A stretch of DNA of 64,000 bases from the NCBI RefSeq assembly GCF_013359685.1, contig NZ_JABFMV010000010.1, forward strand, positions 1-64,000, read 5' to 3'. Below, piece after piece: positions 26,345 to 35,167 of this stretch; the stretch's first letter is position 1; each line of letters begins with the position of its first letter. The stretch is from Leifsonia sp. C5G2. Lineage in GTDB: Bacteria > Actinomycetota > Actinomycetes > Actinomycetales > Microbacteriaceae. The notes below the pieces were generated by a model. It ran no database searches. It saw only the letters and a program-made list of their open reading frames with translations, and was not told the DNA's origin. Position numbers and translations under genes: made by a program.

Positions 26345-27187
26345 ATGGAGCTCGACAGGCTGGCGGGGGCGGAATGGGCCCGCGACCCGGAGTCGCTCCT
26401 GCGCGAGCTCGTCGACAGCGTCACCCGTTCGCTCCCGCCCGACGTCGCCTCCGGCGCGCTCTCCGTCGAGCGCACCCGATCGCTGGCGGACCGGCTGGCC
26501 CACCGCCCCGGCGCCATCACCCGGCTGCGGCTCACCGGGCAGGCCGAGGCACTGACCCTGAGCTGGGAGCCCGGCCCGCGCTGGGTGCCGGAGGTCGAGC
26601 AGCGCTACGGGACCGTGCCGCTGTCGAGCCGCATCATCCCCCTCGGCCAGTGGCTGACGGCGTTCGCGCAGCTCGTCGCCGCCCTGGCCGTGCATGCGGC
26701 CGAGGACTCCGCGGATTCGGCGCGGGCGCTGCAGACGCTGGGGATCCTGCCGCCCGGCTCCGAGATCCACGTCGACGATGCCCACCTCGCACAGGATCTG
26801 CTGACCCTCGCCGCGCGCGTCGGCCGGCGCGTGCCGGACGAGGCGGTGGCCGCCGTCGGGCGGATCGGCGCACTGCTGGCCGAGACGCTTCAACGGGTAG
26901 CGGGGACGGGCGAGCCGGAGGTGATCGTGCGGGTCGCGGCGACCGTCTACCTCCCCGATACCCTGCGCGCCTACCTGGCGCTGCCCGCCGAGTGGGCTGC
27001 CGAGCACGTCCTCGCCGGCGGGCTGACGCCGGCTCGGGCGCTGATCGCGCAGCTGCAGGCGCTCGAGTCCGCGGCGCGCACGATGCGGGATGCGGCGATC
27101 GAGCAGGACGCGTCGGCTCTGCTAATCAACGGGCGCTTCCTGGCCGACCGCTTCGCCGGGTCCCGGCTGGAGCTCGACCTGCCGTGA
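26345..27187 (+). CDS. uncharacterised protein next to telA
   Basis: A 280-residue, largely helical soluble protein with no recognised domain. The ATG at 26345 was preferred to one two codons earlier, because AGGAG is seven bases before 26345 but only one before the other. A central block SRIIPLGQWLTAFAQLVAALAVHAAEDSADSARALQTLG could be amphipathic. It is convergent with the TelA-like gene and 14 bp from its stop. Pairing of TelA with a partner protein is common, so a joint stress role is possible but only inferred. Confidence 0.6.
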   Translation: MELDRLAGAEWARDPESLLRELVDSVTRSLPPDVASGALSVERTRSLADRLAHRPGAITRLRLTGQAEALTLSWEPGPRWVPEVEQRYGTVPLSSRIIPLGQWLTAFAQLVAALAVHAAEDSADSARALQTLGILPPGSEIHVDDAHLAQDLLTLAARVGRRVPDEAVAAVGRIGALLAETLQRVAGTGEPEVIVRVAATVYLPDTLRAYLALPAEWAAEHVLAGGLTPARALIAQLQALESAARTMRDAAIEQDASALLINGRFLADRFAGSRLELDLP

Positions 27188-27201
27188 CGTCCGGCCAGCG
27201 C

Positions 27202-28404
27202 TCAGGTCGTGCTCGACCGCGACCGGTCCAGGTAGCTCCGCGACCGGGCCACCTGCTGCTCGAGCGCCTCCACGGTGGCGGCCATCCTCTCCACGGCCGT
27301 CGCACGGTACGCGTCGATGGCGTCCATCGTCGAGAAGACGTCGTCGAAGGCGCGCTGCAGGGTCTCGACCCTCACGCCGGACGACGTCGCCTGCTCGTGG
27401 ACCATGCCGGTCTGCTGCTTCAGAAGCTCGCTCGTGTGACCGATCACCGTGTCGGTGGTGTCGTTGAGGGCGCTGATCTGGTCGAGGACCAGCTTCTGGT
27501 TCTCCAGCCCGTCGGCGACGACCACGGCGGTGCGGAGAGCGGAGATCGTCGTCGTCCGCGCCCGCTCGACCGCTGTGATGAGCTCCGCGTTGTTCTTGCG
27601 CAGCACATCCAGCGCCAGGTAGCCCTGTACCGACACGGCGATCTGCGTGGTCAGGTCCTGGCGGCGCTGGCGGATCGGGAACAGGGCGTCCGCGGTCATC
27701 GCGTCGGCCCGTGCCGGGTCGCTCTCTCGCAGCTCCGCGATCCGGTCGGCGGTGGCGCCGTCGAGCGCGGACGCGAGCGCGTTGTACTCGGCGAGCATGC
27801 CCATCGTCGCCCAGATCGCCTCCCGCTCGTGCTCGATGGAGGCGTTGTCCTTCATCAGCGCATCCTGGCCCGAGATCAGCGCCGCGATGATGGCGTCGAG
27901 CTGCTTCTGCGCCGACTGGTACCGCTCGAAGTACCGCGTCAGCCGGCGGCCGCCCGGGAGGCGGATCAGCGCGCGCTTCGGCGGCGTCAGGTCCGCTCGG
28001 GCCGGGTCGAGGTCGGTGACCGTCGTGCGGAGGTCCTGCAGCGCACGCGCGACCTGCGCCTGGGGCTCCGACGCGGCCCCACGGCCGCGCGCGGCGGCGA
28101 GGGAGGACGACGGCCGCTCCAGCATGCGGTTAGCCGTCTCGGCCGACGAGCGGATCTCCCGCTCGCCCAGGCGCGTGATGTCGGCGACCTTGCGGGTGAA
28201 CTCCGGGCTGCCGGGCTCGATCGCGGCCAGCTCGTCCACGAAGGCCTGCGCCCGTTCCTGCAGTTCGGTGCGCTTCTCGGGCGGCACCGCGACCATCCCG
28301 ACCGCCTGCTCCTCCCGGAGCTCCGGGACGGCCTCGGGCGGCGTGAGCACGACGCCCCCGTCCTCGGGCGGCGCGGACGGCTGGTTCTCCTCGAGTTCGG
28401 ACAC
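27202..28404 (-). CDS. TelA-like toxic anion resistance protein
   Basis: A 400-residue helical protein of the TelA/KlaA family. Diagnostic segments include LIRLPGGRRLTRYFERYQSAQKQLDAIIAALISGQDALMKDNASIEHER and the C-terminal TVEALEQQVARSRSYLDRSR. Long heptad-like stretches suggest a coiled-coil assembly. Family members are linked to tellurite and other envelope stress, with an unknown mechanism. The GTG at 28404 follows a GGGAGGGG site. No ter-type gene is adjacent. Confidence 0.88.
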   Translation of the reverse strand: MSELEENQPSAPPEDGGVVLTPPEAVPELREEQAVGMVAVPPEKRTELQERAQAFVDELAAIEPGSPEFTRKVADITRLGEREIRSSAETANRMLERPSSSLAAARGRGAASEPQAQVARALQDLRTTVTDLDPARADLTPPKRALIRLPGGRRLTRYFERYQSAQKQLDAIIAALISGQDALMKDNASIEHEREAIWATMGMLAEYNALASALDGATADRIAELRESDPARADAMTADALFPIRQRRQDLTTQIAVSVQGYLALDVLRKNNAELITAVERARTTTISALRTAVVVADGLENQKLVLDQISALNDTTDTVIGHTSELLKQQTGMVHEQATSSGVRVETLQRAFDDVFSTMDAIDAYRATAVERMAATVEALEQQVARSRSYLDRSRSSTT

Positions 28405-28521
28405 GCGCGTCCCCTCCCCGGAGCGTCAGCGCCCCGCGTCCAGGGTAGAACGCCGACGGCGTCCGGGCCGAGGCAGAATTACCAATGCGCCGTGCACGGC
28501 GCCTGCACCGGCGGCGCTCCT

Positions 28522-29388
28522 TCACTGGCGCTCGATGGGGAACCAGAGCTCGCTGGTCGCCGTGCTGAAATCGTCGGCGCGCTCGAGGATCGCCACGATC
28601 GGGGGCCCCGGGCGCAGCCGCCATGGGTTCGACGGGAACCATTCCGACGCGGAGGCGGCGTAGGCCTCCTGGAGCGCGGCGGGATATGACCCGGAGGTGC
28701 GGAACACGACCCAGGTGCCGGCCTCCACCTCGATCATGTCGAGGTCGGCGGGTACTGCCGCGTCCACGTCGACCGCCACACCGTGCAGGTAGGTGAGCTC
28801 ACTGCCCTCCCGGTACTCGGGGTCGACGTCGGCGCTCACCTGCAGGAGCCCACCAGGCTCCGTGTTGCTGAGGGCGGCGAGGCGGGCATGCTCCTCCCCC
28901 GGCAGCGCGGCGATGTGCTCCTGGATGCGCGGATTGACCCCCGTATGGATCAGCGGCGCGCGCGCGGCATGACCGATGAGGCGGAAGGTCGGTCGTTCGA
29001 TGATTCGGGCGTCCATTGCGGAGCTCCCTTCGACGGTCAGGCGGAACCTGAGGGTGGGTTGGCTGCGAAGGGGGCCGCCGTCCCGGCGGACGTCGCCGTG
29101 ACTCACGCCGTGCACCGAACGGAACGCCCGGCCGAATGCCTCGACCGACCCGTATCCGTAGCGCACCGCGGTCGCCAGGAGGTCGTCGCCGCCGATCACG
29201 TCGGCCGCCGCGACGGTCATCCGCCGCCGGCGCACGTATTCGGAGATCGGCATTCCGGCCAGCGACGAGAACATCCGCCGGGCGTGATAGCCCGTCGTTC
29301 CCAGGGCGGCGGCAAGCGCGTCGATGTCGATCTCATCGTCGAGCCGGCGCTCGATCTCGTCGACGAGCCGGTTGAGGATCTCGATCAC
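28522..29388 (-). CDS. AraC family regulator with GyrI-like effector domain
   Basis: A 288-residue protein. Residues 1-100 hold the two AraC helix-turn-helices (IDALAAALGTTGYHARRMFSSLAG and ATAVRYGYGSVEAFGRAFRSVHG). Residues 125-288 are a GyrI-like SOUL-type small-molecule domain (RLIGHAARAPLI, ending TSELWFPIERQ). This is the Rob/BltR-like arrangement that senses drugs or lipids. I chose the GTG at 29388, which has AAGGGAG six bases upstream and starts IEILNRLVDEIE like relatives; in-frame starts lie up to 48 bp earlier. Target genes unknown. Confidence 0.85.
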   Translation of the reverse strand: MIEILNRLVDEIERRLDDEIDIDALAAALGTTGYHARRMFSSLAGMPISEYVRRRRMTVAAADVIGGDDLLATAVRYGYGSVEAFGRAFRSVHGVSHGDVRRDGGPLRSQPTLRFRLTVEGSSAMDARIIERPTFRLIGHAARAPLIHTGVNPRIQEHIAALPGEEHARLAALSNTEPGGLLQVSADVDPEYREGSELTYLHGVAVDVDAAVPADLDMIEVEAGTWVVFRTSGSYPAALQEAYAASASEWFPSNPWRLRPGPPIVAILERADDFSTATSELWFPIERQ

Positions 29389-29533
29389 GGTGTCTCCCTT
29401 CGCCATCCACTCTCGTGCCGTCGCCATGAGTCGCACCCGACCATCCCGGACCGATTCTGTCGGCTCCTGGCGGGCGGAGGCGAGCGGCTGTGGCGCCGTC
29501 CCGATCCAGTAGGTCGGCCGCCGGGGGACGCGG

Positions 29534-29577
29534 ACGGGCCCGCGCCCGAGACCTTCGGGTCTCGAGCACGGGCCCGT
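29534..29577 (-). terminator. hairpin terminator after ridA
   Basis: Arms of 20 bp (29534-29553 and 29558-29577) with two mismatches close on a TTCG tetraloop. It lies 16 bp beyond the ridA stop, in the 204-bp gap before the AraC-type gene (start 29388). I see nothing else in this gap. Confidence 0.65.
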
Positions 29578-29592
29578 TCAGGCGCCGGGGCG

Positions 29593-29976
29593 TCAGCCCT
29601 GCGGGAGGGCCGCGACGACGTCGATCTCGACGAGGATGTTCGCCAGCTGCGAGCCGACCGTGGTGCGCACCGGGTAGGGCGCCGAGAAGAACTCCTCGTA
29701 GGCCGCGTTGAACTCGGCGAAGTCGCTGAGGTCCTGGAGGTGAACGGTCGACTTGACGACGTCGTCCGTCGTCAGGCCGTGCACCGCGAGCACCTTCTGG
29801 ATGTTGCGCAGGACCTGGCGGGTCTGGTCCGCCACGTTGTCGGCGATCGCGTTCCCGTTCTCGGCGTCCTGCGGCCCGAACCCGGCCGTGTAGAGGAAGC
29901 CGTTCGCGACGACCCCGTGGCTGTAGGGGCCGGCGGGCGCGGGTGCCCCCTCCGCGTAGAAACCGGTCTTCGGCAT
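29593..29976 (-). CDS. ridA: RidA family enamine/imine deaminase
   Basis: A 127-residue protein of the RidA (YjgF/YER057c/UK114) family. GPYSHGVVANGFLYTAGFGPQD near the N-terminus and the YPVRTTVGSQLA block with the conserved Arg late in the chain (about residue 105) match the active-site region that hydrolyses enamines from PLP dehydratases. It is the last gene of a four-gene minus-strand run: transporter, PLP dehydratase, deacylase, RidA. It would speed release of ammonia from the 2-aminoacrylate-like product of the PLP enzyme. ATG 29976 follows AAAGGAA. Confidence 0.92.
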   Translation of the reverse strand: MPKTGFYAEGAPAPAGPYSHGVVANGFLYTAGFGPQDAENGNAIADNVADQTRQVLRNIQKVLAVHGLTTDDVVKSTVHLQDLSDFAEFNAAYEEFFSAPYPVRTTVGSQLANILVEIDVVAALPQG

Positions 29977-29990
29977 GGTGCTGTTCCTTT

Positions 29991-30003
29991 CTGTTGACAA
30001 CAG
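29991..30003. promoter_or_regulatory. palindrome upstream of ridA
   Basis: CTGTTGACAACAG is a perfect 6-bp inverted repeat with a one-base centre, located in the 50-bp gap between the deacylase stop and the ridA start. It could be an operator or simply chance; no promoter elements stand out beside it. Confidence 0.3.
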
Positions 30004-30026
30004 GGTGATCCCCCTGCGGGGAGGTC

Positions 30027-31619
30027 TCAGGCGGCTCGCCCGGCGGCGCGGCGCAGTCCGCGGCCGGGGAGGGCTCCGGTCAGCTCGCCTCCGGAGAGGA
30101 CCTGGACACCGGCGACCAAGACGTCGTCGATGCCGGTCGCCAGGCGGCGAGGGCTCTCGTAGGTGGCGCGGTCGGCCACGGTCTCCGGGTCGACGATCGC
30201 CAGGTCGGCGACCGCACCGGCCACGACGGCGCCGCGCCGGCCCAGCCCGAACCGGCGCGCCGGCAGTGCCGAGAGGTGGTGGACGGCGTCGGTCCAGCTC
30301 CAGGTCCCCAACTCCCGCACGTACTCGCGCAAGTACCGGGCGAACGACCCGGCCGCGCGCGGGTGCGGGTGGGCGCCGATGAAGATGCCGTCGGAGCCGC
30401 CGGTGTGCGCGGGGTGGGCGAAGATGCGGGCCAGCTCGGTGACGGGGCGCGCGTTCCGCACCGCCATGACGGCGCTGCACTCGAGCCGGGAGGCCGCCAG
30501 GGCGTCGAGGGCGAAGTCGATCGGAGAGGTGCCCGCCCGCTGGGCGGCTTCGCGCAGGGTGAGGCCGTGGGCCCAGGCCAGCTCGGGGGCGGCGAGGTGC
30601 GCGACGGTGATCATGTCCGGCCAGTCGGGGCCGAGGCTGGCGCTCCCGGTCGCCCGCCTTTCGCCCGTCTCGCGCAGCGCCGGGCGCCGGGACGGGTCGG
30701 CGATCACCGCGACCGCCTCGTCCCGCGGAAGCGTGGAGACCTCGGGAGGCAGCAGCGGCATCCCGAGCAGCGTGCAGCCGCGGATGTACGGATAAGCGTC
30801 GAACGTCGCGTCGGCCCCGGCCTGCGCGAGGGCGTCGAGTTGGCCGAGCACGATGTCGGCGTCGGCGTGGAAGTGCGAGACGTGCACCCTGAGGTCAGCA
30901 CCCGCCTCCCGCGATGCGCGCTGCGCGATCTCCGCCACCTCGTCGATCCCGGCCGCGGTGTTCGCCTCGTACCCGCCGCGCATGTGGGTGACGTAGACGC
31001 CGCCGGCACGTGCGACCGGCGCGCACAGGGCGGCGAGCTCGGCGGCGCCCTGGAACAGGCCCGGCACGTAGTCGAGACCGCTCGACAGGCCGAGTGCTCC
31101 GGCCTCCATCCCCTCGGCGACGAGGCCGGCCATGCGACGACGCTCGTCGTCGGCGGCGGGCCGGTCGCTCCGCCCGCACACCTCGAAGCGCACGGTCCCC
31201 GCCGGGACGAGATAGCCCGTGTTCAGCGCCGATGTGCCGTCGGCGGCGGCGAGGTACGCGCCGACGCCGCCGCCGCGGTACGACGGATGCGGGCCGTTGA
31301 TCGCCGCGAAGTACTCGGTCGCGTAGGCGCCGTCGCCCGGCGCGTAGGAGACGCCGTCCTGGCCGGCGATCACCGACGTGACGCCCTGCCGCAGGAGCGC
31401 GAGCGCGACCTCGGAGTCGCCGAGCAGACCGTCGGCGTGGGAGTGGACGTCGACGAACCCGGGGAGCACGAACCGGCCGGAGACATCCACGACGGTGTCG
31501 GCGGCGTCGCGGTCGACCTGCCCGACCTGAACGATCTCACCGCCGTCGACGGCGACGTCGACGCGCACGGGGCCGTCGGCAGAGACCACCGATCCGCCGC
31601 GCAGCACGGTGCGTGTCAT
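30027..31619 (-). CDS. N-acyl-D-amino-acid deacylase family amidohydrolase
   Basis: A 530-residue metal-dependent amidohydrolase. GFVDVHSHADG (about residue 55) gives the first metal-binding histidines, THMRGGYE and VHVSHFHADA provide others, and GGSDGIFIGAHPHPRAAGSF carries the late Asp and His. Overall it matches D-aminoacylase/NAD(D) deacylases, which remove an acyl group from N-acyl-D-amino acids. The neighbours fit a role on an N-acylated D-configured substrate, possibly N-acetyl-D-glucosaminate. It starts 10 bp after the PLP dehydratase stop with GAGGACGGG ahead. Confidence 0.9.
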   Translation of the reverse strand: MTRTVLRGGSVVSADGPVRVDVAVDGGEIVQVGQVDRDAADTVVDVSGRFVLPGFVDVHSHADGLLGDSEVALALLRQGVTSVIAGQDGVSYAPGDGAYATEYFAAINGPHPSYRGGGVGAYLAAADGTSALNTGYLVPAGTVRFEVCGRSDRPAADDERRRMAGLVAEGMEAGALGLSSGLDYVPGLFQGAAELAALCAPVARAGGVYVTHMRGGYEANTAAGIDEVAEIAQRASREAGADLRVHVSHFHADADIVLGQLDALAQAGADATFDAYPYIRGCTLLGMPLLPPEVSTLPRDEAVAVIADPSRRPALRETGERRATGSASLGPDWPDMITVAHLAAPELAWAHGLTLREAAQRAGTSPIDFALDALAASRLECSAVMAVRNARPVTELARIFAHPAHTGGSDGIFIGAHPHPRAAGSFARYLREYVRELGTWSWTDAVHHLSALPARRFGLGRRGAVVAGAVADLAIVDPETVADRATYESPRRLATGIDDVLVAGVQVLSGGELTGALPGRGLRRAAGRAA

Positions 31620-31629
31620 CCCGTCCTCC

Positions 31630-32904
31630 TCAGAACCAGGTGCGGACGAGGTCCACCACCAGGTCGGACTCGGCGGACTCGACCTCCGGCAGGATGCGCC
31701 ACTTGTCGAACGCGGTGCACGGGTGCGAGAGGCCCAGCCGCACGACCGCTCCGATCGGGAGGGGCTGCCCGGTGCGCAGGTACGAGTGCTGGTCGTTCAT
31801 CGCCGAGACGTGCCCCTCCAGCGGCCGCCAGGGCTCGGACGCGTCGAGCCGCCAGGCTCGCGGGATGGGCAGCCCCTCGTCGTACGGGAAGTCGCGCTTG
31901 CCTCCGTCGACCAGCGCGAGGCCGGGCTCCGGGGTCGACACCACGCGCGCGTAGCCGTGCATGGCGTTGACGAACCGCGGCGATCCCGGTGCGGTGGCGC
32001 CCTCGTCGAACGGGGAGATCCCCCGGTAGAACCCGTCGTCGTGCACGATGTACGCGCCGGAGCGCAGGGTGAAGTGCGTGCGCTGGTCGCGGGCCGCGTC
32101 CTCCCACACGTCGGCGACGAGGTCGAAGTAGGCGCTGCCTCCGGCGGTCACGTACAGCTCGCCGTCGTCGTACAGCGGCGCGAGCGCGGTGTGCAGCTCG
32201 AGCTGCGCGCGCAGGTAGGCGGTCACCGCGGCGAGCGCGGCTGGCGAGCGGTCGTGGCCGAGGCTGCCCTCGTATCCCGACACCCCCGCCAGCCGCAGGA
32301 CCGGAGAGGCGGCGATGCGTTCGGCGACGGCCACCGCCTCCTCCGGTGACCGGACGCCGGTGCGGCCCCCGGCGGCACCCAGCTCGACGCAGACATCGAC
32401 GGGACGCGGCGCACCCGCCTGGCGCAGACCGCGCTCCATGGCCTCGACCGTGGCGACGGAGTCGGCCCAGCTGACGAACCGGAAGCCCGGGTCGGCCAGC
32501 TGGCCCGCCAGCCACGCGAGCGACCGCGGGTCGACGGCCGCATTGGCGAGCATGATCGACGAGAGGCCGAGGTCTCGGCCGGTGCGCACCTGCCCCATCG
32601 TCGCGAGGGTGATCCCGAGGGCGCCCGCGTCCGTCTGCCGCTTCCAGAGCGCGGGGGCCATCGTCGTCTTGCCGTGCGGCATGAGGTCGAAGCCGCGCTC
32701 CGCGCACCAGGACGCCATGGTCGCGATGTTCGCGGTCATCGCGGCGTCATCCAGGGCGATCAGCGGCGTCCAGAACTCGTCCAGGCGCGGGCCGGTCGCC
32801 ACGAACTCACGCGTCGACAAGCCCACGGCACGGTCGGGCAAGCCCTTGTCCCTCGCGCTCAGGGTGTCCTGTGCCGTCGGCGGCGCGTCGTCCTCGCGGA
32901 TCAT
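31630..32904 (-). CDS. PLP-dependent amino acid dehydratase/deaminase, D-threonine aldolase fold
   Basis: A 424-residue fold-type III PLP enzyme. The alanine-racemase-like barrel has the PLP lysine K79 in LMPHGKTTMAPALWKRQ. The C-terminal D-serine-dehydratase-like domain ends with SHPCTAFDKW, whose H394 and C396 form the metal site of this family. Members include D-serine dehydratase, D-threonine aldolase and the D-glucosaminate dehydratase type. Its product would be a 2-oxo acid plus ammonia. Linkage to KDG kinase and KDPG aldolase favours 2-keto-3-deoxygluconate as product. The ATG overlaps the transporter stop by 4 bp. Confidence 0.88.
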   Translation of the reverse strand: MIREDDAPPTAQDTLSARDKGLPDRAVGLSTREFVATGPRLDEFWTPLIALDDAAMTANIATMASWCAERGFDLMPHGKTTMAPALWKRQTDAGALGITLATMGQVRTGRDLGLSSIMLANAAVDPRSLAWLAGQLADPGFRFVSWADSVATVEAMERGLRQAGAPRPVDVCVELGAAGGRTGVRSPEEAVAVAERIAASPVLRLAGVSGYEGSLGHDRSPAALAAVTAYLRAQLELHTALAPLYDDGELYVTAGGSAYFDLVADVWEDAARDQRTHFTLRSGAYIVHDDGFYRGISPFDEGATAPGSPRFVNAMHGYARVVSTPEPGLALVDGGKRDFPYDEGLPIPRAWRLDASEPWRPLEGHVSAMNDQHSYLRTGQPLPIGAVVRLGLSHPCTAFDKWRILPEVESAESDLVVDLVRTWF

Positions 32905-34274
32905 CCCGGCTCCCCCTCCGAGCGGCTCTGCTTCGTGGCCGCGAGCTCGTGCAGCCGGCCGGCGCCCTCGACGTCGGGCCGGACCGACGCCACCAGCGTA
33001 GCGATCACACCCACGATGGAGATCACGGCGGCGTAGACGACGACCGGCCAGAACGAGCCGCCCGCGGCCGCGACCAGGGCGGTGCAGATGAGCGGAGCGA
33101 GCCCGCCGCCGAGGGTGTTCGACACCTGGTAGCCGATGTTGACGCCGGTGGTCCGCGCCTCCGGGTCGAACATCTCCACGAGCAGGGTCGAGAGGGTCGC
33201 CTGCATGGCGACGCCGAACAGCACGAAGCCGATGATCTGGCCCAGCCAGATCAGCCACAGGTTGCCGGTGCTGAACAGCATGAACGCGGGATAGACCATC
33301 GCCGCGAACCCGATGCAGCCGATGATGTAGACGGTGCGGCGTCCGATGCGGTCCGAGATCGCTCCCCACAGCGGCGCGACCACGACCTGCAGCAGGCCGA
33401 CGATCATCGTGCCGGCGAAGCCCATCCACGCCGGGAGGTTCTTGTCCGACACCATGAAGGCGAGACCGTAGGTGAGCACCACGTAGCCGGCGATCGACTG
33501 CGGCAGGCCGATGAGGATGCCCATGATCGCGTTCTTCGGGTGGCGGAAGGCCTCGACGAGCGGGTTCGCCTTCTTGCCGGCCGCCGCGATCTGCAGCGCC
33601 TGCGTGTCCAGGAACTCCTCGGACTCCTCCAGGTGCCGGCGGAGCACGACGGCGACGATGGCGAGCACGAGCGAGAACAGGAACGGCAGGCGCCAGCCCC
33701 ACTGCAGGAACCAGGACTCGGGAGTGAGCCCGAGCCCCGCCATCAGGCCGCCGGTGACGACGTTGGCAATGCCCGCGCCGGAGATCAGGAACGCGCCGTA
33801 GAGCCCGCGCTTCCCCGTGGGTGCGGCCTCGACGACCATCGTCGCCGCGCCGCCCATCTCGCCGCCGACGAAGAAGCCCTGCAGCAGCCGGAACAGCAGC
33901 AGCAGGAGAGGTGCCGCGATCCCGATGGCCTGGTCGGACGGGATCAAACCGATGGCTGCGGTGGCGAGGCCCATGCCGATGACCGTGCTCATCAGCACGG
34001 TCTTCCGGCCGACGCGGTCGCCGATCATCCCCCAGACGATGCCACCGACCGGCCGCAGGAAGAACCCGACGGCGAAGGTCGCGAACGACGCCAACTGGGC
34101 GACCACGGGGTCGTTCGCCGAGAAGAAGACCGCGGGGAACACCGCCGCCGCGGCGAGGCCGTACAGGTAGTAGTCGTAGTACTCGATCAGCGTGCCGATG
34201 GCACCGCCGGCGATAGTCTTGCGCTGCTTGCGGGACAGACCCGGTGTTACGGACGGTGCGGTCGCGGTCGTCAT
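32901..34274 (-). CDS. MHS-family MFS proton symporter
   Basis: A 457-residue 12-helix transporter. GTLIEYYDYYLYGLAAAAVFP in helix 1 and WGMIGDRVGRKTVL in loop 2-3 are typical of the metabolite:H+ symporter family (citrate, shikimate, proline and betaine, alpha-ketoglutarate carriers). It probably imports the acidic substrate of the catabolic genes with which it is co-transcribed. Its stop overlaps the dehydratase start (ATGA). It is first in the minus-strand operon and divergent from the YheO-type regulator. Confidence 0.92.
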   Translation of the reverse strand: MTTATAPSVTPGLSRKQRKTIAGGAIGTLIEYYDYYLYGLAAAAVFPAVFFSANDPVVAQLASFATFAVGFFLRPVGGIVWGMIGDRVGRKTVLMSTVIGMGLATAAIGLIPSDQAIGIAAPLLLLLFRLLQGFFVGGEMGGAATMVVEAAPTGKRGLYGAFLISGAGIANVVTGGLMAGLGLTPESWFLQWGWRLPFLFSLVLAIVAVVLRRHLEESEEFLDTQALQIAAAGKKANPLVEAFRHPKNAIMGILIGLPQSIAGYVVLTYGLAFMVSDKNLPAWMGFAGTMIVGLLQVVVAPLWGAISDRIGRRTVYIIGCIGFAAMVYPAFMLFSTGNLWLIWLGQIIGFVLFGVAMQATLSTLLVEMFDPEARTTGVNIGYQVSNTLGGGLAPLICTALVAAAGGSFWPVVVYAAVISIVGVIATLVASVRPDVEGAGRLHELAATKQSRSEGEPG

Positions 34275-34372
34275 CGACTCTCCTTGCTGGTGCGTAGTGG
34301 GGGCGAGGGGGCGGCGACTCCGATGTGCGGCCCTCGTCTCTCGCCGTGGGTGTCGTCAAGCTAGCAGGCGGA

Positions 34373-34400
34373 TGGACAATCTGTCCAACCATTGTATTAT
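34373..34400 (+). promoter_or_regulatory. regulator promoter overlapping inverted-repeat operator
   Basis: TGGACA (34373-34378) and TATTAT (34395-34400) with a 16-bp spacer form a good sigma-70-like promoter for the regulator gene. The -35 box is also the left half of the perfect inverted repeat TGGACA-ATC-TGTCCA (34373-34387). Protein bound there would block this promoter and could also affect the divergent transporter operon starting at 34274. Confidence 0.6.
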
Positions 34401-34429
34401 TTGTTCAGAAGCGGATGATGGAGACCAGG

Positions 34430-35167
34430 ATGGCAACAGAGACGGCAGACCCGGCGGCCGCCGCGACCGCGGCGACCGCTGCGCTCGGCGGCGCGGCCGC
34501 GCGTCAGACGTACGAGACCGCCGAGGAGGTCCTGGCGCTCTACCGCCCGGTGATGCGAGCCCTCGCCGCCGCCGCCGGCCCCACCACCGAGGTCGTGCTG
34601 CACAACCTCGACGGCGCCGATGTCGACCTCGGCCACACGATCATGGCGATCGAGAACGGCCACGTCACCGGCCGCTCGGTCGGCGGCCCGTCGACCTCGC
34701 TCGGGCTGGACGTGCTGAAGGATCGCCGGGCGGACCACGACGCGTACGGCTACACCGGCTACACGAGCGACGGGCGCGAGCTGCGCTGCTCGTCCGTCTA
34801 CTTCCACAACGCCGAGGGCGACATCATCGCGTCGCTGTGCGTCAACGTCGACCTGAGCCCTCTGCAGCAGGCCCGCAACATGCTCGCCGCGCTGCTGCCC
34901 GCGGAGCAGCCGTCGCCCGACGCCCCGCGGGAGCACATCGGAGCCGACCTCGTCTCCGTCATGGATTCGATGATCAGCGAGGCCATCCACGAGGCCGGCC
35001 GTCCCGTCGAGACCATGTCGCGGGATGACAAGATCGGCGTCCTGGAGCGGCTGGACCAGCGGGGCGCGACGCAGATGCGCAAGTCGATCGAGGCGATCGC
35101 GAAGCGGCTCGGGATCTCGCGGGTGACCGCATACAACTACCTGGAAGAGGCGAGAGCACGACGATGA
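34430..35167 (+). CDS. YheO/DauR-type transcriptional regulator
   Basis: A 245-residue regulator. Residues 35-150 form a YheO-like PAS domain (TTEVVLHNLDGADVDLGHTIMAIENGHVTGRSVGGP), and residues 185-240 an HTH_22 domain (SIEAIAKRLGISRVTAYNYLEEAR). DauR, a relative, controls D-arginine use in Pseudomonas. ATG 34430 is preferred because GGAG lies six bases before it. The gene overlaps the sugar kinase by 4 bp and is divergent from the transporter operon, so it probably controls both arms of the pathway and itself. Confidence 0.9.
   Translation: MATETADPAAAATAATAALGGAAARQTYETAEEVLALYRPVMRALAAAAGPTTEVVLHNLDGADVDLGHTIMAIENGHVTGRSVGGPSTSLGLDVLKDRRADHDAYGYTGYTSDGRELRCSSVYFHNAEGDIIASLCVNVDLSPLQQARNMLAALLPAEQPSPDAPREHIGADLVSVMDSMISEAIHEAGRPVETMSRDDKIGVLERLDQRGATQMRKSIEAIAKRLGISRVTAYNYLEEARARR

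Noticed and set aside
28487-28502. 16-bp perfect palindrome GCGCCGTGCACGGCGC
   Set aside because: Short GC-rich palindromes arise easily here and nothing around it suggests function.
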